64,000 nt of DNA. It comes from Limnoperna fortunei. Taxonomy: Eukaryota; Mollusca; Bivalvia; Mytilida; Modiolidae. The notes under the pieces are model-generated. The model searched no databases. It worked only from the letters and a program-made list of their open reading frames with translations, and was not told where the DNA came from. The DNA lies in assembly GCA_944474755.1 (NCBI GenBank), contig OX104113.1, positions 19,469,563 through 19,533,562 of the forward strand, in the 5' to 3' direction. Both the position numbers and the translations under genes were made by a program. Positions 42,601 to 46,124 of this stretch are shown here, one piece after another (positions within the stretch are counted from its first letter, which is position 1; each line of letters begins with the position of its first letter).

Positions 42601-45366
42601 AAAAGTTCCAGACACTAATTCTACAAATATTTAGGTCCAGCCAGGAGAAGGTAATAAAAATGAAAAGAAGCCGGTTTTAACATAAATCTTTCTATTAAAT
42701 AACAATTTATATATAGTGATAAGGTTGACGATTATACACAGCAAGTTTTACAAAAGAAAATATTTATGAACTTGGGAGTCGATGACCCTCTACAAACGTA
42801 TGTACATGTTGGAATGTTTATTTAGTGTGATAAAATTCCAGTTATTGAAAACAATCTTTTGAAAAATGAGAACTGAATTATTTATTTTTATCTGAAATTT
42901 AACTTGGAACAAAACTGATAAAAATGAGATCATTTTGTAATGCATCTAGAGTTTTTGAAAATAATCTGCCACTGACAGTGCAGGTAATGTATTAAATACC
43001 ACATGTATATCCATTGAAAAAATGAAAACACATTTAAACAGGAATTTGTAAAAGGTACTTTGCCCAATTAAAAGTGGACTTTAAATTTTAATACCATGTT
43101 CTAGTGAATTAAATCTGATCATTAAACAATCAAACGTACAATCAATTCAAATTATCAAAGTTGACCATACAAGGGGAGCTAAAGTGAATATGAAGACTAC
43201 TGCAAACAATTTACAAAAGTCAAAATAATGCAAAAAAACTTCTTTTAAATGCAACATTTCTGTGAAATCTAACAATTTCTTCATTAAAAATGGAAACATA
43301 CCTGTTGCCTTTCGTTATATTGTGGACAATCTAATAATCCAATATACCACTATGCCTAAAGAAATACTACATACTAGTAGTTTAAGATTTTAGATATGAC
43401 AAATATGTCCAAAGTGCAAAATAATGTCATACATAACTAGAATAATCATTAAAGAATTCAATAGTATACATGTATTAAAACTTTAGGTATGTGTGACAAC
43501 AGCTTGAGGGGATGTAAATATGATATCATACAACCTTGTAAGGTCATCAAATTATGACTTCTTTAAATGAAAACAATTATTAAATTTTGTTTGTCATCAA
43601 ATAGGGTAGCAGATTGCGTTCAATAAGATCTGCATAAGACATGTACAATTAGGGAATTCGTAAGTTCTTAAAATAAACAGTTTTACATTATATTGTGTAT
43701 TGTTCTATTTATAGAATATGAAATATTATTATTACTTTTAAAAGCATCCTAATCAAATCACTTTATTGTCTTATTGACAAAATACTGAGATTTCAACAGT
43801 AAAGCCACTGTGATCTTATTTCTATCACTCATGGAAGATCACCAAAAAAAACATGCAAAAGCTTTAAATTGTAGCACTCTTTGTCCACCCCAAGACTCAA
43901 ACCTGCAAACCTCATTGTTGACACTATGAAGCACATAATTAATAATGAACAATGATTTTCCATAAAGCTTTGGATTTTTATTAAAACAATTAAATGTATA
44001 CCTCTGAAAATGTGTTAATTATAAATTACCATACACAATAACTTTCTTTGAATGGCTATTTGCATAAGAAATGAGCAAAACTAATACAGAATTTGTTTCA
44101 AATGTTTATATACGAAATAGAAATATATTCTGTTTATTCAAATAACAACACTTACACTATTAACACAAGATAAAGATTACTGCATTGTTATTTCAGAGAT
44201 TATATGCCCCCAAGATACTATATTACCTTAGTTCTATAACATAAAACCTCCCATTTCACGTTTATATTTATTATCATTTTCATCTGTCTTTTACATTTTT
44301 TATTATTAATTGAAATGTGAGGTTTTATCTGTCAGTTGAAATTTCTCGGAGCAAATTTTTTTTTAAAGTTTGGTATATTTGAATATGTGAAATATAATTA
44401 AACTAACATAAACACAAAGACTATACCTGTTTTCATTAAATGAACCTATGTTCACTTAAGTAATCCATGTTTGAAATATCCAGGCGAAATTTTACAGGGA
44501 GCTGACATTTTGCATTTAAAAATAAATCAAAATTACGGAATCAATTTGCATTTTATTGCGAAAGGAATACAATTTGTCGTAATTGCAACAAGTGAAAAAT
44601 TCGCTTCGTCAAAAACAAACCATAAGATAGATTGAAATGGTTTCGGCCATGCAATGTAATGGGAGTGAAGGGGTATCTCAAATAAAACTTCAACCAGGAC
44701 TTTAAACTTACTCGATATTCTAAGGTAAGACAATTTTTAGAAAATTTAGATATTTTTCTTTTAGTTTAGCATAGTTTGCATGGGTGACCAAGCTTGTTTC
44801 AAACTTAACATAAACATTCCACTCGATTTTCTTGTGGAATTTGCACACAGGAAAATGCGTTTAAATATGAAACCTCGAAATTCACTAAAAACATAAAATA
44901 TCAATATCCGATAACAAATTTTGAAAATAAACATGAAATGAGAGGTTTTATTAATGGAACTATATATTACCTATGATCCCTTATGCCATAGCTGTAGTAA
45001 ATTATCATTAGCAGTTTAAAATTTTACATTTCATAATAAGTCACACGGAAATAGAAGTGCAAAGAAAGGTAACATTTACTTATAATTTGAATCAATTAGA
45101 GAAAACAGGTTTTCGTGAGTCATCATTATTTGTGGTAATAGGTTGCATCTGTTTTAAAGTGGTGGCGGGATGAGAAAATTTGTTGTTACTGCACCGTTCA
45201 AATTATATTGTCTTTTATCGTATTAATATTAAATTCGTACTTTTATTTTAAATTGCAGAGATGTTGATGAATAAAACAAACGAAACAATCTTACATTACA
45301 ATCAACAAGGTCACACGATTTCTTCTCACCTGTTGTCTTGTAAACTCGAGATAGGACGACATCCAT
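502..45366 (-). CDS. kst/SPTBN5-like: Beta-heavy spectrin, 5' part of gene (33 coding exons, 3' end outside window)
   Basis: This is a large actin-binding membrane-skeleton protein that, in other animals, pairs with alpha-spectrin at the apical cortex of epithelia. Chained exons give 1381 residues: CH1 about residues 38-142 and CH2 about 157-262 (actin binding), then spectrin triple-helical repeats from about residue 285, an SH3 domain at about 852-905, and further repeats to the window edge. CH domains plus an internal SH3 in the fifth-repeat region is the combination that separates beta-heavy spectrin from ordinary beta-spectrin (no SH3) and from alpha-spectrin (SH3 but no CH). Every junction keeps the reading frame. 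The family runs to roughly 4000 residues, so about two thirds lies left of position 1. Intron 1 is about 10.4 kb and contains an assembly gap. I chose the ATG at 45366 because an in-frame TAA lies upstream with no intervening ATG. Family assignment is firm; individual exon ends are inferred from sequence only. Confidence 0.93.
834..911 (-). CDS. kst/SPTBN5-like: Beta-H spectrin exon 32
   Basis: Twenty-six codons, phase 0/0. [20 protein letters not shown] then D-F-G-D-L-G, equivalent to the F-N-R-D-A-x-x-x-x-x-W/F-x-x-x-H-E-x-F-L helix A of a repeat (aromatic/tryptophan position unusual). Donor GGG|GTTAAT. Confidence 0.91.
1433..1592 (-). CDS. kst/SPTBN5-like: Beta-H spectrin exon 31
   Basis: Residues 1256-1309. 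Helix C and linker of one repeat: [20 protein letters not shown], a K-L-Q-K-L-K-E-D-E run, and [16 protein letters not shown]. Donor CAG|GTATTA, phase 0. Confidence 0.94.
1955..2082 (-). CDS. kst/SPTBN5-like: Beta-H spectrin exon 30
   Basis: Residues 1214-1255. [20 protein letters not shown] then [20 protein letters not shown]. The D-L-P-x-D-V-x-x-A-E-x-x-L-x-x-H block is conserved helix B of a beta-H repeat. Donor AAA|GTAAGA, phase 2. Confidence 0.94.
2244..2321 (-). CDS. kst/SPTBN5-like: Beta-H spectrin exon 29
   Basis: Twenty-six codons, phase 0/0. [20 protein letters not shown] then D-D-A-K-D-L; L-H-Q-F-x-x-D is a strong spectrin-repeat marker. A repeat element begins only 23 bases upstream of its acceptor. 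Donor TTG|GTAAGT. Confidence 0.93.
2660..4000 (+). repeat. About 165-bp tandem core array with 330-bp higher-order pattern
   Basis: The string gggcaataac recurs at about 2664, 2824, 2990, 3156, 3322, 3486, 3652, 3816 and 3980. Alternate units are more alike (cagaccaatcaagtgaattg versus cagactaatacagtgaattg), giving a two-unit higher-order repeat of about 330 bp. Confidence 0.8.
4273..4363 (+). repeat. GACGGAC/GACG microsatellite
   Basis: Run of gacggac and gacagac units between the core array and the right end of the family 1 element. On the minus strand (transcribed strand of spectrin) it reads as cgtc-rich. Confidence 0.9.
4501..4766 (-). mobile_element. tRNA-derived SINE, near full length
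   Basis: On the minus strand the element begins gggggcctcggtggctgagt (A-box like), has a degenerate B-box (ggttcgattctc), and ends with the tail agctgaaaaattgctgaaag and TTG-type repeats. A direct repeat acattatttta flanks it at 4490-4500 and 4767-4777. The tail resembles that of molluscan V-SINE/RUDI-type elements; that family name is tentative. Confidence 0.85.
4979..5905 (+). mobile_element. Tandem-core element, family 2 (pearl/HINE-like)
   Basis: Left end gtgtccatgggacac hairpin then atgcccccgc; right end gcgggggcat, the exact reverse complement. Inside are five core units of 167 bp followed by an (ACGG)n microsatellite at about 5826-5862. Same building plan as the family 1 element a few hundred bases away but unrelated core and ends. 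Confidence 0.78.
5025..5825 (+). repeat. Five 167-bp tandem units
   Basis: The unit start aaacaggaagtag occurs at 5025, 5192, 5359, 5526 and 5693, a constant spacing of 167 bases with few substitutions; the last unit follows a diverged spacer. Confidence 0.92.
6151..6232 (-). CDS. kst/SPTBN5-like: Beta-H spectrin exon 28
   Basis: Residues 1160-1187. [20 protein letters not shown] then DIWDALK; ends a repeat with the conserved W at the linker. Acceptor TTTACAG; donor AAG|GTAATT, phase 0. The next intron (2322-6150) carries two different tandem-core elements and a SINE. Confidence 0.93.
6731..6795 (-). CDS. kst/SPTBN5-like: Beta-H spectrin exon 27 (65 nt)
   Basis: Codes [20 protein letters not shown] then D and a split serine codon: L-E-R-E-L-x-P-V-E-x-K-x-x-x-M-N-x-L-A is typical helix B/C of spectrin. 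Donor ATTC|GTATGT, phase 2. Confidence 0.92.
7281..7527 (+). pseudogene. Crypton/DUF3504-like recombinase fragment
   Basis: Plus-strand coding-like segment in the intron between spectrin exons 26 and 27. One frame reads [13 protein letters not shown], then after a frameshift in a T-run the next frame reads [29 protein letters not shown] and ends FEK with TAA. The (E/Q)-E-L-D-x-x-L-x-K-F-Y-A pattern resembles the N-terminal part of DUF3504 proteins derived from Crypton tyrosine recombinases. No tyrosine or catalytic core is present. Family assignment is by eye. Confidence 0.45.
7628..7728. repeat. Palindrome, 43-bp arms
   Basis: Arms 7628-7670 and 7686-7728 are exact reverse complements around a 15-base loop, ctcggcttcgcctcg. 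Partly matching sequence (caattactatac / gtaattgtataat) extends outward. One of nine palindromes in the window. Confidence 0.92.
7994..8120 (-). CDS. kst/SPTBN5-like: Beta-H spectrin exon 26
   Basis: Residues 1096-1138. [20 protein letters not shown], then [21 protein letters not shown]-x-x-W-I-x-E-K and L-Q-R-K-H are spectrin-repeat signatures. Donor GCT|GTATGT. Confidence 0.94.
8829..8888 (-). CDS. kst/SPTBN5-like: Beta-H spectrin exon 25 (60 nt)
   Basis: Codes [20 protein letters not shown] with both end codons split. It carries the conserved repeat-linker helix (W-x-x-L-x-x-L-x-x-x-K-E-x-x-L-x-G-A-S). Acceptor TTTCAG|ATG; donor CAAG|GTATTA. Confidence 0.92.
9192..9322 (-). CDS. kst/SPTBN5-like: Beta-H spectrin exon 24
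   Basis: Residues 1033-1075. [20 protein letters not shown] then [20 protein letters not shown]; matches helix B/C of a repeat (L-T-x-L-A-A-N-x-x-R-L-D-E-I). Ends inside an arginine codon at ACAG|GTAAAG. Confidence 0.93.
9593..9745 (-). CDS. kst/SPTBN5-like: Beta-H spectrin exon 23
   Basis: Fifty-one codons, phase 0/0, residues 982-1032. Contains [20 protein letters not shown] then WMIEKE and a helix ending IRKKFE. F-x-x-x-x-D-E-x-E-x-W-x-x-E-K is the classic helix A signature. Donor GAG|GTCAGT. Confidence 0.94.
9812..9945 (+). repeat. Minisatellite, 38-39 bp unit, about four copies
   Basis: Copies of agatttggtaaagcctttta then taattttggccatagcc start near 9813, 9852, 9890 and 9925, in the intron after exon 23 (upstream side). 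Confidence 0.85.
10388..10485 (-). CDS. kst/SPTBN5-like: Beta-H spectrin exon 22
   Basis: Residues 949-981. [20 protein letters not shown] then [14 protein letters not shown]-x-x-x-V-x-x-R-Q-x-x-L-x-x-x-Y-x-x-L is the standard start of a spectrin repeat helix C to next linker. Donor CAG|GTATTA, phase 0. Confidence 0.93.
10863..11042 (-). mobile_element. SINE (head portion) abutting the donor of spectrin exon 21
   Basis: Minus strand gagggccatggtggcagaat then the B-box-like ggttcgagtctc and the middle of the SINE; the 3' tail is missing or decayed. Its first base lies about seven bases past the exon 21 donor GTAATG. Confidence 0.75.
11049..11286 (-). CDS. kst/SPTBN5-like: Beta-H spectrin exon 21 (second half of SH3, lysine-rich arm)
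   Basis: Residues 870-948. [20 protein letters not shown], then [13 protein letters not shown] completes the SH3 fold: the paired W-W and the G-F-V-P-A-N-Y-V motif are diagnostic. A strongly basic tail follows ([20 protein letters not shown]). The donor is TCAG|GTAATG and a SINE head begins about seven bases past it. Confidence 0.95.
11860..12072 (-). CDS. kst/SPTBN5-like: Beta-H spectrin exon 20 (acidic arm and first strands of SH3)
   Basis: Seventy-one codons, phase 0/0, residues 799-869. A long glutamate/valine-rich arm ([20 protein letters not shown] and on) leads into [18 protein letters not shown], the first half of an SH3 domain (the Y-x-G-Q-G-M-x-V-x-K-G-E loop corresponds to the usual A-L-Y-D-Y...L-S-F-x-x-G-D region). 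This SH3 is what marks the gene as beta-heavy spectrin. Donor GAA|GTAAGT. Confidence 0.93.
12372..12926. mobile_element. Foldback element with long inverted arms, 9-bp target duplication (MULE-like)
   Basis: Arms of roughly 240 bp (12372-12610 and 12690-12926) are imperfect reverse complements and begin tagtcc/tagtca, then agaatcctctgccgtcca. The 9-base direct repeat aaatgtagg flanks it at 363-371 and 927-935 (of 12 kb). Long terminal inverted repeats with a 9-bp duplication are typical of Mutator-like elements. No transposase inside. In the intron between exons 19 and 20. Confidence 0.8.
13007..13120 (-). CDS. kst/SPTBN5-like: Beta-H spectrin exon 19
   Basis: Thirty-eight codons, phase 0/0, residues 761-798. 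[20 protein letters not shown] followed by [18 protein letters not shown], the R-H-x-x-L-E-x-E-I helix that precedes the SH3 insertion. Donor AAT|GTAAGT. Confidence 0.92.
13345..14298. mobile_element. TIR element, TA target site (mariner-type MITE)
   Basis: Perfect 22-base terminal inverted repeats (ccgtatatcgggttattttg then gc) flanked by TA on both sides. The 954-bp interior has no intact gene; further gccaaaat/attttggc fragments lie inside both ends. Confidence 0.8.
14345..14440 (-). CDS. kst/SPTBN5-like: Beta-H spectrin exon 18
   Basis: Thirty-two codons, phase 0/0, residues 729-760. [20 protein letters not shown] then S-D-D-Y-G-R-D-E-A. The D-A-x-E-A-x-x-W-L-x-E-K and D-Y-G-x-D-E strings are spectrin-repeat hallmarks. 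Lies between two inverted-repeat transposon relics. Confidence 0.94.
14757..14957 (-). CDS. kst/SPTBN5-like: Beta-H spectrin exon 17
   Basis: Sixty-seven codons, phase 0/0, residues 662-728. Opens [17 protein letters not shown], continues with a G-x-E-L-I-S-G-G-H turn and [20 protein letters not shown]. Donor CATCAG|GTCTGT. Confidence 0.93.
15002..15740. mobile_element. TIR element with pogo/Tigger-like ends
   Basis: Ends cagtccaccctctttacaac and (reverse complement) cagtgaaccctcgttacaac, flanked by TA. CAGT-accctcGTTAcaac ends are characteristic of pogo/Tigger-type elements. The 739-bp interior shows no transposase. Confidence 0.75.
15916..16093 (-). CDS. kst/SPTBN5-like: Beta-H spectrin exon 16
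   Basis: Residues 602-661. Contains [26 protein letters not shown], and a [15 protein letters not shown] helix B. The L-x-x-A-x-x-x-x-x-F motif and the mid-helix W are typical spectrin-repeat marks. Donor GAG|GTATGA, phase 0. Confidence 0.92.
16183..16440 (+). mobile_element. Single-core hairpin-ended element, family 3, copy 1
   Basis: Shares with the copy near 24.0 kb: aaagacagaaatg at the left, aacaggaagtaggtgagcga and gggaggccatgctgatgctg in the core, and a right-end hairpin (gattttcactctgtgaaatc). The core start resembles that of family 2 (aaacaggaagtag...cgacag). Lies against the donor side of spectrin exon 15. Confidence 0.65.
16456..16664 (-). CDS. kst/SPTBN5-like: Beta-H spectrin exon 15
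   Basis: Residues 533-601. Contains [20 protein letters not shown] (conserved G-x-H-L-x-x-x-x-x-L-L-x-x-H) and [15 protein letters not shown]. One full helix B-C block of a repeat. A hairpin-ended repeat element of about 260 bp lies immediately beyond the donor. Confidence 0.92.
16809..16947 (-). CDS. kst/SPTBN5-like: Beta-H spectrin exon 14
   Basis: Residues 486-532. [20 protein letters not shown] then a helix with [20 protein letters not shown]; the L-x-x-L-x-x-R-x-x-x-L linker between repeats is clear. Donor GAG|GTAACA, phase 0. Confidence 0.92.
17383..17465 (-). CDS. kst/SPTBN5-like: Beta-H spectrin exon 13
   Basis: Residues 459-485. [20 protein letters not shown] continues the repeat of exon 12 (conserved D-R-F-x-A-L, L-V-x-G-N-Y-H). 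Acceptor TTACAG|AAA; donor AAA|GTAAGA in phase 2. Confidence 0.92.
17668..17799 (-). CDS. kst/SPTBN5-like: Beta-H spectrin exon 12
   Basis: Forty-four codons, phase 0/0, residues 415-458. Begins [17 protein letters not shown]; the W at the end of helix A with following helix B heptads is typical of a spectrin repeat. Donor CCAGG|GTATAG. Confidence 0.93.
18152..18194 (-). CDS. kst/SPTBN5-like: Beta-H spectrin exon 11 (43 nt)
   Basis: Short exon coding [15 protein letters not shown] (first codon split), the conserved R-Q-E-x-L-E-Q-L helix that links the first partial repeat to the next repeat. Acceptor T-run CAG; donor AAAG|GTAAGA, phase 0. Confidence 0.92.
19317..19499 (-). CDS. kst/SPTBN5-like: Beta-H spectrin exon 10 (GC donor)
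   Basis: Residues 339-399. Contains [40 protein letters not shown] and [14 protein letters not shown], conserved through beta spectrins. The exon can only join exon 11 in frame by using a GC donor, ATCAG|GCATGT. A repeat element starts 43 bases upstream of the acceptor. Confidence 0.93.
19543..21005 (+). mobile_element. Tandem-core element, family 1, copy 2
   Basis: Same left end (ctagaggctcccaggagcct) and right hairpin (gacccttcgggtcaggtgag) as copy 1. The core units are more diverged, with gggcaataac and ttaatcagacaatc motifs repeated, and the microsatellite is reduced to acgacgacgg. Contains a 20-base C run at 20282-20301. Confidence 0.75.
20282..20301 (+). repeat. Homopolymer C20
   Basis: Twenty consecutive C on the plus strand; a G20 run in the spectrin sense strand, within intron 9-10. 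Confidence 0.95.
21191..21320. repeat. Palindrome
   Basis: tcaatacgtagttatatgga (from 21208) is matched by tccatataactacgtattga (to 21303), with aaggactttt / aaaagtcctt outside and ccgaggacgaagtccgagg at the centre. Confidence 0.88.
21395..21555 (+). repeat. Short tandem repeat of about 40 bp
   Basis: Repeats of ccttaaatatgctttataaa then tagtaaca(ag) directly after the palindrome; about four imperfect copies. Confidence 0.7.
22120..22307 (-). CDS. kst/SPTBN5-like: Beta-H spectrin exon 9 (first helices of the repeat region)
   Basis: Residues 277-338. Contains [20 protein letters not shown] and a following R-x-F-P-N-x-L-D-G-I-Q segment, the usual first partial spectrin repeat (pairs with alpha-spectrin at the tetramer site only at the far end, not here). 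Donor GAA|GTAAGT, phase 2. Confidence 0.93.
22764..22934. repeat. Palindrome, 171 bp overall
   Basis: Outer arms 22764-22793 / 22905-22934 (cagttatttcatatgtgatt...) and inner arms 22818-22841 / 22858-22881 (gggatagtgttttgaactgt...) around ctcggcctacggcctctg. Confidence 0.9.
22937..23212 (+). repeat. Minisatellite, about 66-bp unit, about four copies
   Basis: Unit tactgttttgtgtatcgttg then tatgttttatgattgggtga and gaatttgttgctgtgaaatg; begins at the edge of the preceding palindrome. Confidence 0.85.
23217..23430 (-). mobile_element. Decayed SINE copy
   Basis: Recognisable in order: tgccactttcagctatattt, a T-rich stretch, tccggagtacta, aggaaaactgacaatccttg. The head is too decayed to recognise tRNA boxes. 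Confidence 0.6.
23546..23658 (-). CDS. kst/SPTBN5-like: Beta-H spectrin exon 8 (CH2 tail into repeat region)
   Basis: Residues 239-276. Contains D-V-D-V-x-x-P-D-E-K-S and [15 protein letters not shown], the strongly conserved end of the spectrin actin-binding domain. Ends RIAK at AAG|GTATGA in phase 0. Confidence 0.95.
23960..24206 (+). mobile_element. Single-core hairpin-ended element, family 3, copy 2
   Basis: Same order of motifs as the copy near 16.2 kb, including gggaggccatgctgatgctg and the right-end hairpin ctggattttcactccgtgaa then atccag. Confidence 0.65.
24449..24564 (-). CDS. kst/SPTBN5-like: Beta-H spectrin exon 7 (end of CH2)
   Basis: Residues 200-238. Completes H-R-P-D-L-I-D-Y-D and carries [20 protein letters not shown], the last two helices of CH2. 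Acceptor TTTTAG|ACC; donor GAAG|GTATGC, phase 1. Confidence 0.95.
24806..24955 (-). mobile_element. SINE fragment (3' half)
   Basis: gtgtttaacaccactttcag, caatatttcagctatatcat and aaaactggcaatccctgtca in the order of the SINE tail read in minus orientation; the tRNA-like head is absent. Confidence 0.7.
25029..25109 (-). CDS. kst/SPTBN5-like: Beta-H spectrin exon 6 (CH2 core)
   Basis: Residues 173-199. Contains [19 protein letters not shown] and ALIHAHR, the most conserved block of CH2 (N-F-T-T-S-W-R-x-G-L-x-F-x-A-L-I-H). It opens with the third base of the split glycine codon from exon 5 and ends CACAG|GTACAA within the arginine codon. Confidence 0.95.
25982..25999 (-). CDS. Candidate 18-nt microexon of beta-H spectrin
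   Basis: A T-rich tract ending GACAG precedes 18 nt that end GCAG|GTGACT. Inserted between exons 5 and 6 it keeps the frame and adds six residues (the split glycine codon then K-G-G-R-S-R) just before the YPGVN block of CH2. Both splice sites are good but the size makes chance occurrence possible. Confidence 0.4.
27208..27415 (-). mobile_element. Decayed SINE copy next to spectrin exon 5
   Basis: aatgccactttcagcaattt, tctagtttttattagggtat and a decayed head; ends about ten bases from the exon 5 donor. Confidence 0.65.
27427..27497 (-). CDS. kst/SPTBN5-like: Beta-H spectrin exon 5 (CH1-CH2 linker, start of CH2)
   Basis: Residues 150-172 plus two bases of a split glycine codon. Reads [20 protein letters not shown] then KTAG; L-L-L-W-C-Q-x-K-T is the conserved opening of CH2. 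Acceptor CATTCAG|GAT; donor CTGG|GTAAAC. Confidence 0.94.
28340..28755 (+). repeat. 28-bp minisatellite, about 14 copies
   Basis: Unit ctttgatctgcatccctatg then ctagaggg; the central copies are near identical and the edges diverged. It ends about 30 bases from the donor of spectrin exon 4, on the intron side. Confidence 0.92.
28785..28901 (-). CDS. kst/SPTBN5-like: Beta-H spectrin exon 4 (end of CH1)
   Basis: Thirty-nine codons, phase 0/0, residues 111-149. Contains [20 protein letters not shown] and ILRFQIQEI, the conserved last part of CH1 (I-V-D-G-N, L-G-L-I-W-x-I-I). Acceptor GTTTAG|GTA; donor GTG|GTAAGA. A 28-bp minisatellite begins about 30 bases past the donor. Confidence 0.94.
28902..30126 (-). 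other. Spectrin intron 3
   Basis: AT-rich; I see no repeat family, exon or RNA gene in it. Confidence 0.55.
30127..30294 (-). CDS. kst/SPTBN5-like: Beta-H spectrin exon 3 (CH1 core)
   Basis: Fifty-six codons, phase 0 at both ends, residues 55-110. Contains [20 protein letters not shown] followed by a GEK turn, the CH1 signature of spectrins (D-L-x-D-G and L-L-E-x-x-S-G-E). Acceptor TTTTCAG|GCC; donor AAAG|GTTTGT, which is weak after the GT. Confidence 0.93.
30458..30554. repeat. Palindrome
   Basis: caagaaaatctcaaac and gtttgagaatttcttg form the outer arms; aagatatctctttgtcca pairs imperfectly with tggacaagatatcttt; centre ccctcggcagagcctcgcg. Confidence 0.75.
31063..31303 (-). mobile_element. 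SINE with internally inverted tail
   Basis: The head and middle (from ctcagccacctaggccccc leftward to gtaggaaaactggcaatcct) are in minus orientation, but the tail segment (aataaaaactgg...gctaaaaaattgctgaaag) is in plus orientation. The tail has flipped relative to the head. Confidence 0.75.
33190..33712 (-). mobile_element. Nested SINEs: younger copy inserted in an older one
   Basis: A near-complete copy at 33317-33588 is flanked by the direct repeat cagttagg (33309-33316 and 33589-33596). Outside it on the left are decayed SINE tail sequences (from about 33198) and on the right decayed head sequences (to about 33712), the two halves of an older copy in the same orientation. Confidence 0.75.
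34428..34481 (-). CDS. Candidate alternative first exon or 54-nt cassette exon of beta-H spectrin
   Basis: Open in the gene's frame: [18 protein letters not shown], ending at CAG|GTATAT in phase 0, exactly the phase of exon 3. As a cassette it would add 18 residues inside CH1; as a first exon it would start at MAEDS (ATG at 34472) and skip the first helix of CH1. A TATAAAAAT lies 39 bases before that ATG, while the acceptor tract is pyrimidine-poor, so I favour the first-exon reading. Confidence 0.45.
34511..34519 (-). promoter_or_regulatory. TATA-box candidate for internal spectrin promoter
   Basis: The minus strand reads TATAAAAAT here. A start site about 30 bases downstream would fall near 34489, leaving a leader of under 20 bases before the ATG at 34472. 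In AT-rich DNA such strings are common, so the support comes only from its spacing to an in-phase ATG exon. Confidence 0.3.
34837..34961 (-). CDS. kst/SPTBN5-like: Beta-H spectrin exon 2 (start of CH1)
   Basis: Residues 13-54. It contains [20 protein letters not shown], the first helix of CH1 and the classic first actin-binding segment. The acceptor is a clean T-run followed by AG, and the exon ends in phase 0 at AAG|GTAAAA. The exon opens with ATGGAGTGATG, so an out-of-frame two-codon ORF overlaps the internal in-frame ATG at residue 16. Confidence 0.9.
36294..36567 (-). mobile_element. Near full-length SINE in intron 1
   Basis: Complete head (gggggcctcggtggccgagt) to tail (agcttaaaaattgctgaaag) on the minus strand. 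A 7-base direct repeat tagtctt flanks it (36287-36293, 36568-36574). Confidence 0.85.
37683..37790 (-). mobile_element. SINE fragment
   Basis: agcatatcgtggcatccaat, attgggtaaggaagctggag and aaactggcaatccttgtcaa in minus-orientation SINE order; both ends missing. Confidence 0.65.
39230..39700. mobile_element. Foldback TIR element, 8-bp target duplication
   Basis: Arms of about 70-80 bp: catcctcacaagtcagggtt at the left and its near reverse complement at the right, flanked by aatatatc on both sides (39222-39229, 39701-39708). The interior has a second hairpin (ttttgattggctaca / tgtagccaatcaaaa). An 8-bp duplication suggests a hAT-type mobiliser. No transposase. Confidence 0.8.
39796..39995. 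other. Assembly gap (200 N)
   Basis: Exactly 200 undetermined bases in spectrin intron 1; a round size suggests a placeholder, so true length is unknown. Open frames that appear to cross it are artefacts. Confidence 0.99.
41509..42293. mobile_element. TIR element with cagggttc-type ends
   Basis: Left end cagggttcaacattaact and right end (reverse complement) cagcgttcgacattaacg; acttgtccga motifs recur near both ends in opposite orientations. Short direct repeat tatgc flanks it. About 785 bp, no intact gene. Confidence 0.65.
44229..44962. mobile_element. Foldback TIR element, 10-bp target duplication
   Basis: Ends tagttctataacataaaacc and (reverse complement) tagttccattaataaaacct, continuing as imperfect arms of about 45 bp. 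The direct repeat tatattacct flanks it (44219-44228 and 44963-44972). MULE-like by duplication size. Confidence 0.8.
45330..45366 (-). CDS. kst/SPTBN5-like: Beta-H spectrin exon 1 (start codon)
   Basis: Starts [12 protein letters not shown] and ends with the first base of the next codon at a CAG|GTGAG donor. The split codon joins exon 2 in the correct frame, giving a short unstructured head before CH1. Translating upstream meets an in-frame TAA before any other ATG. An alternative noncoding first exon lies just upstream at about 45526, in which case translation would begin at residue 16. No transcript evidence is available, so this start is an inference. Confidence 0.7.
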
Positions 45367-45525
45367 GTAGTTAATAAATTCAGATACTCGTGTATCTATT
45401 TGTTAATGCAATGACATTCTAATTTACACAGCTGTCATAAATCTACTCTTATTTCGTACTAAGCAAAATACTAAGTATTTTTGTAGTTTAGGTCCAATGT
45501 TGATACTAAAACGTGTAAAACTTAC

Positions 45526-45700
45526 CTAATTATTCACACTACAGAAGCATAATCCGATTCGCTACACTATTTTATATTTGTCCTTGAAAGATTTCCTGCT
45601 ATTTGTGACAACAATGTCCCTTAACGTATATTTATTTCAACTTTCAGAGCATAAGGTGCTAAATATGGCTTCCACCCGAAGTCTACCTGACACAGGTGCG
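45526..45700 (-). other. Candidate noncoding first exon and promoter region of beta-H spectrin
   Basis: A textbook donor (ATTAG|GTAAGT) sits at 45524-45526 on the minus strand, upstream of the ATG-bearing exon 1. If this exon is spliced directly to exon 2, the reading frame upstream is closed by TAA and the first in-frame ATG is codon 16 of the long form. The 5' limit is unknown; the coordinate given is a guess. The surrounding 45.6-45.75 kb is less AT-rich than its neighbourhood. Confidence 0.4.
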
Positions 45701-46124
45701 CCGAATAGCGACATCTAGCGACAAGAATGATTACAATTTAGTGGGCGGTGCCCCTGAAGATCAACAGTAGCGTAATACTATCTAATACATAAACTATAAA
45801 TACTATTTATCTAACTGATATATTTTATACAAATCTCACCATTAAATTATTTGGATTATTAACATGCAGAAAATTGATAATTTTTATCATCTCAGCTAAT
45901 CGTTAAATAATATTTGATTTAGTCTGAGAAATACAAGCAATTTATCTCATACTCGGGGTGTAATTATATCCAGTATACATGCAAATTATATTTACATACG
46001 ACAGTGTAATGGAAGAGTAGTTCGCGAATTAATGTGTTTCACGGTAAACATGGCAAAGATGGGAGGGGCAGGTCCTGTCAGACAACAACTAGACTTAAGA
46101 GCTTTGATAACAACATGATATAAT

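Larger units (their letters stand above)
34962..45329 (-). other. Spectrin intron 1 (about 10.4 kb)
   Basis: AT-rich and without supported genes. Besides the SINE copies, three inverted-repeat elements and the gap listed separately, I see a SINE-head trace near 43.87-43.94 kb and nothing else recognisable. Confidence 0.6.

Noticed and set aside
502..45366. Alpha-spectrin or a plakin as the identity of the large gene
   Set aside because: Alpha-spectrin has SH3 but no N-terminal CH pair; plakins have CH and SH3-like parts but a plakin domain rather than continuous spectrin repeats directly after CH2.
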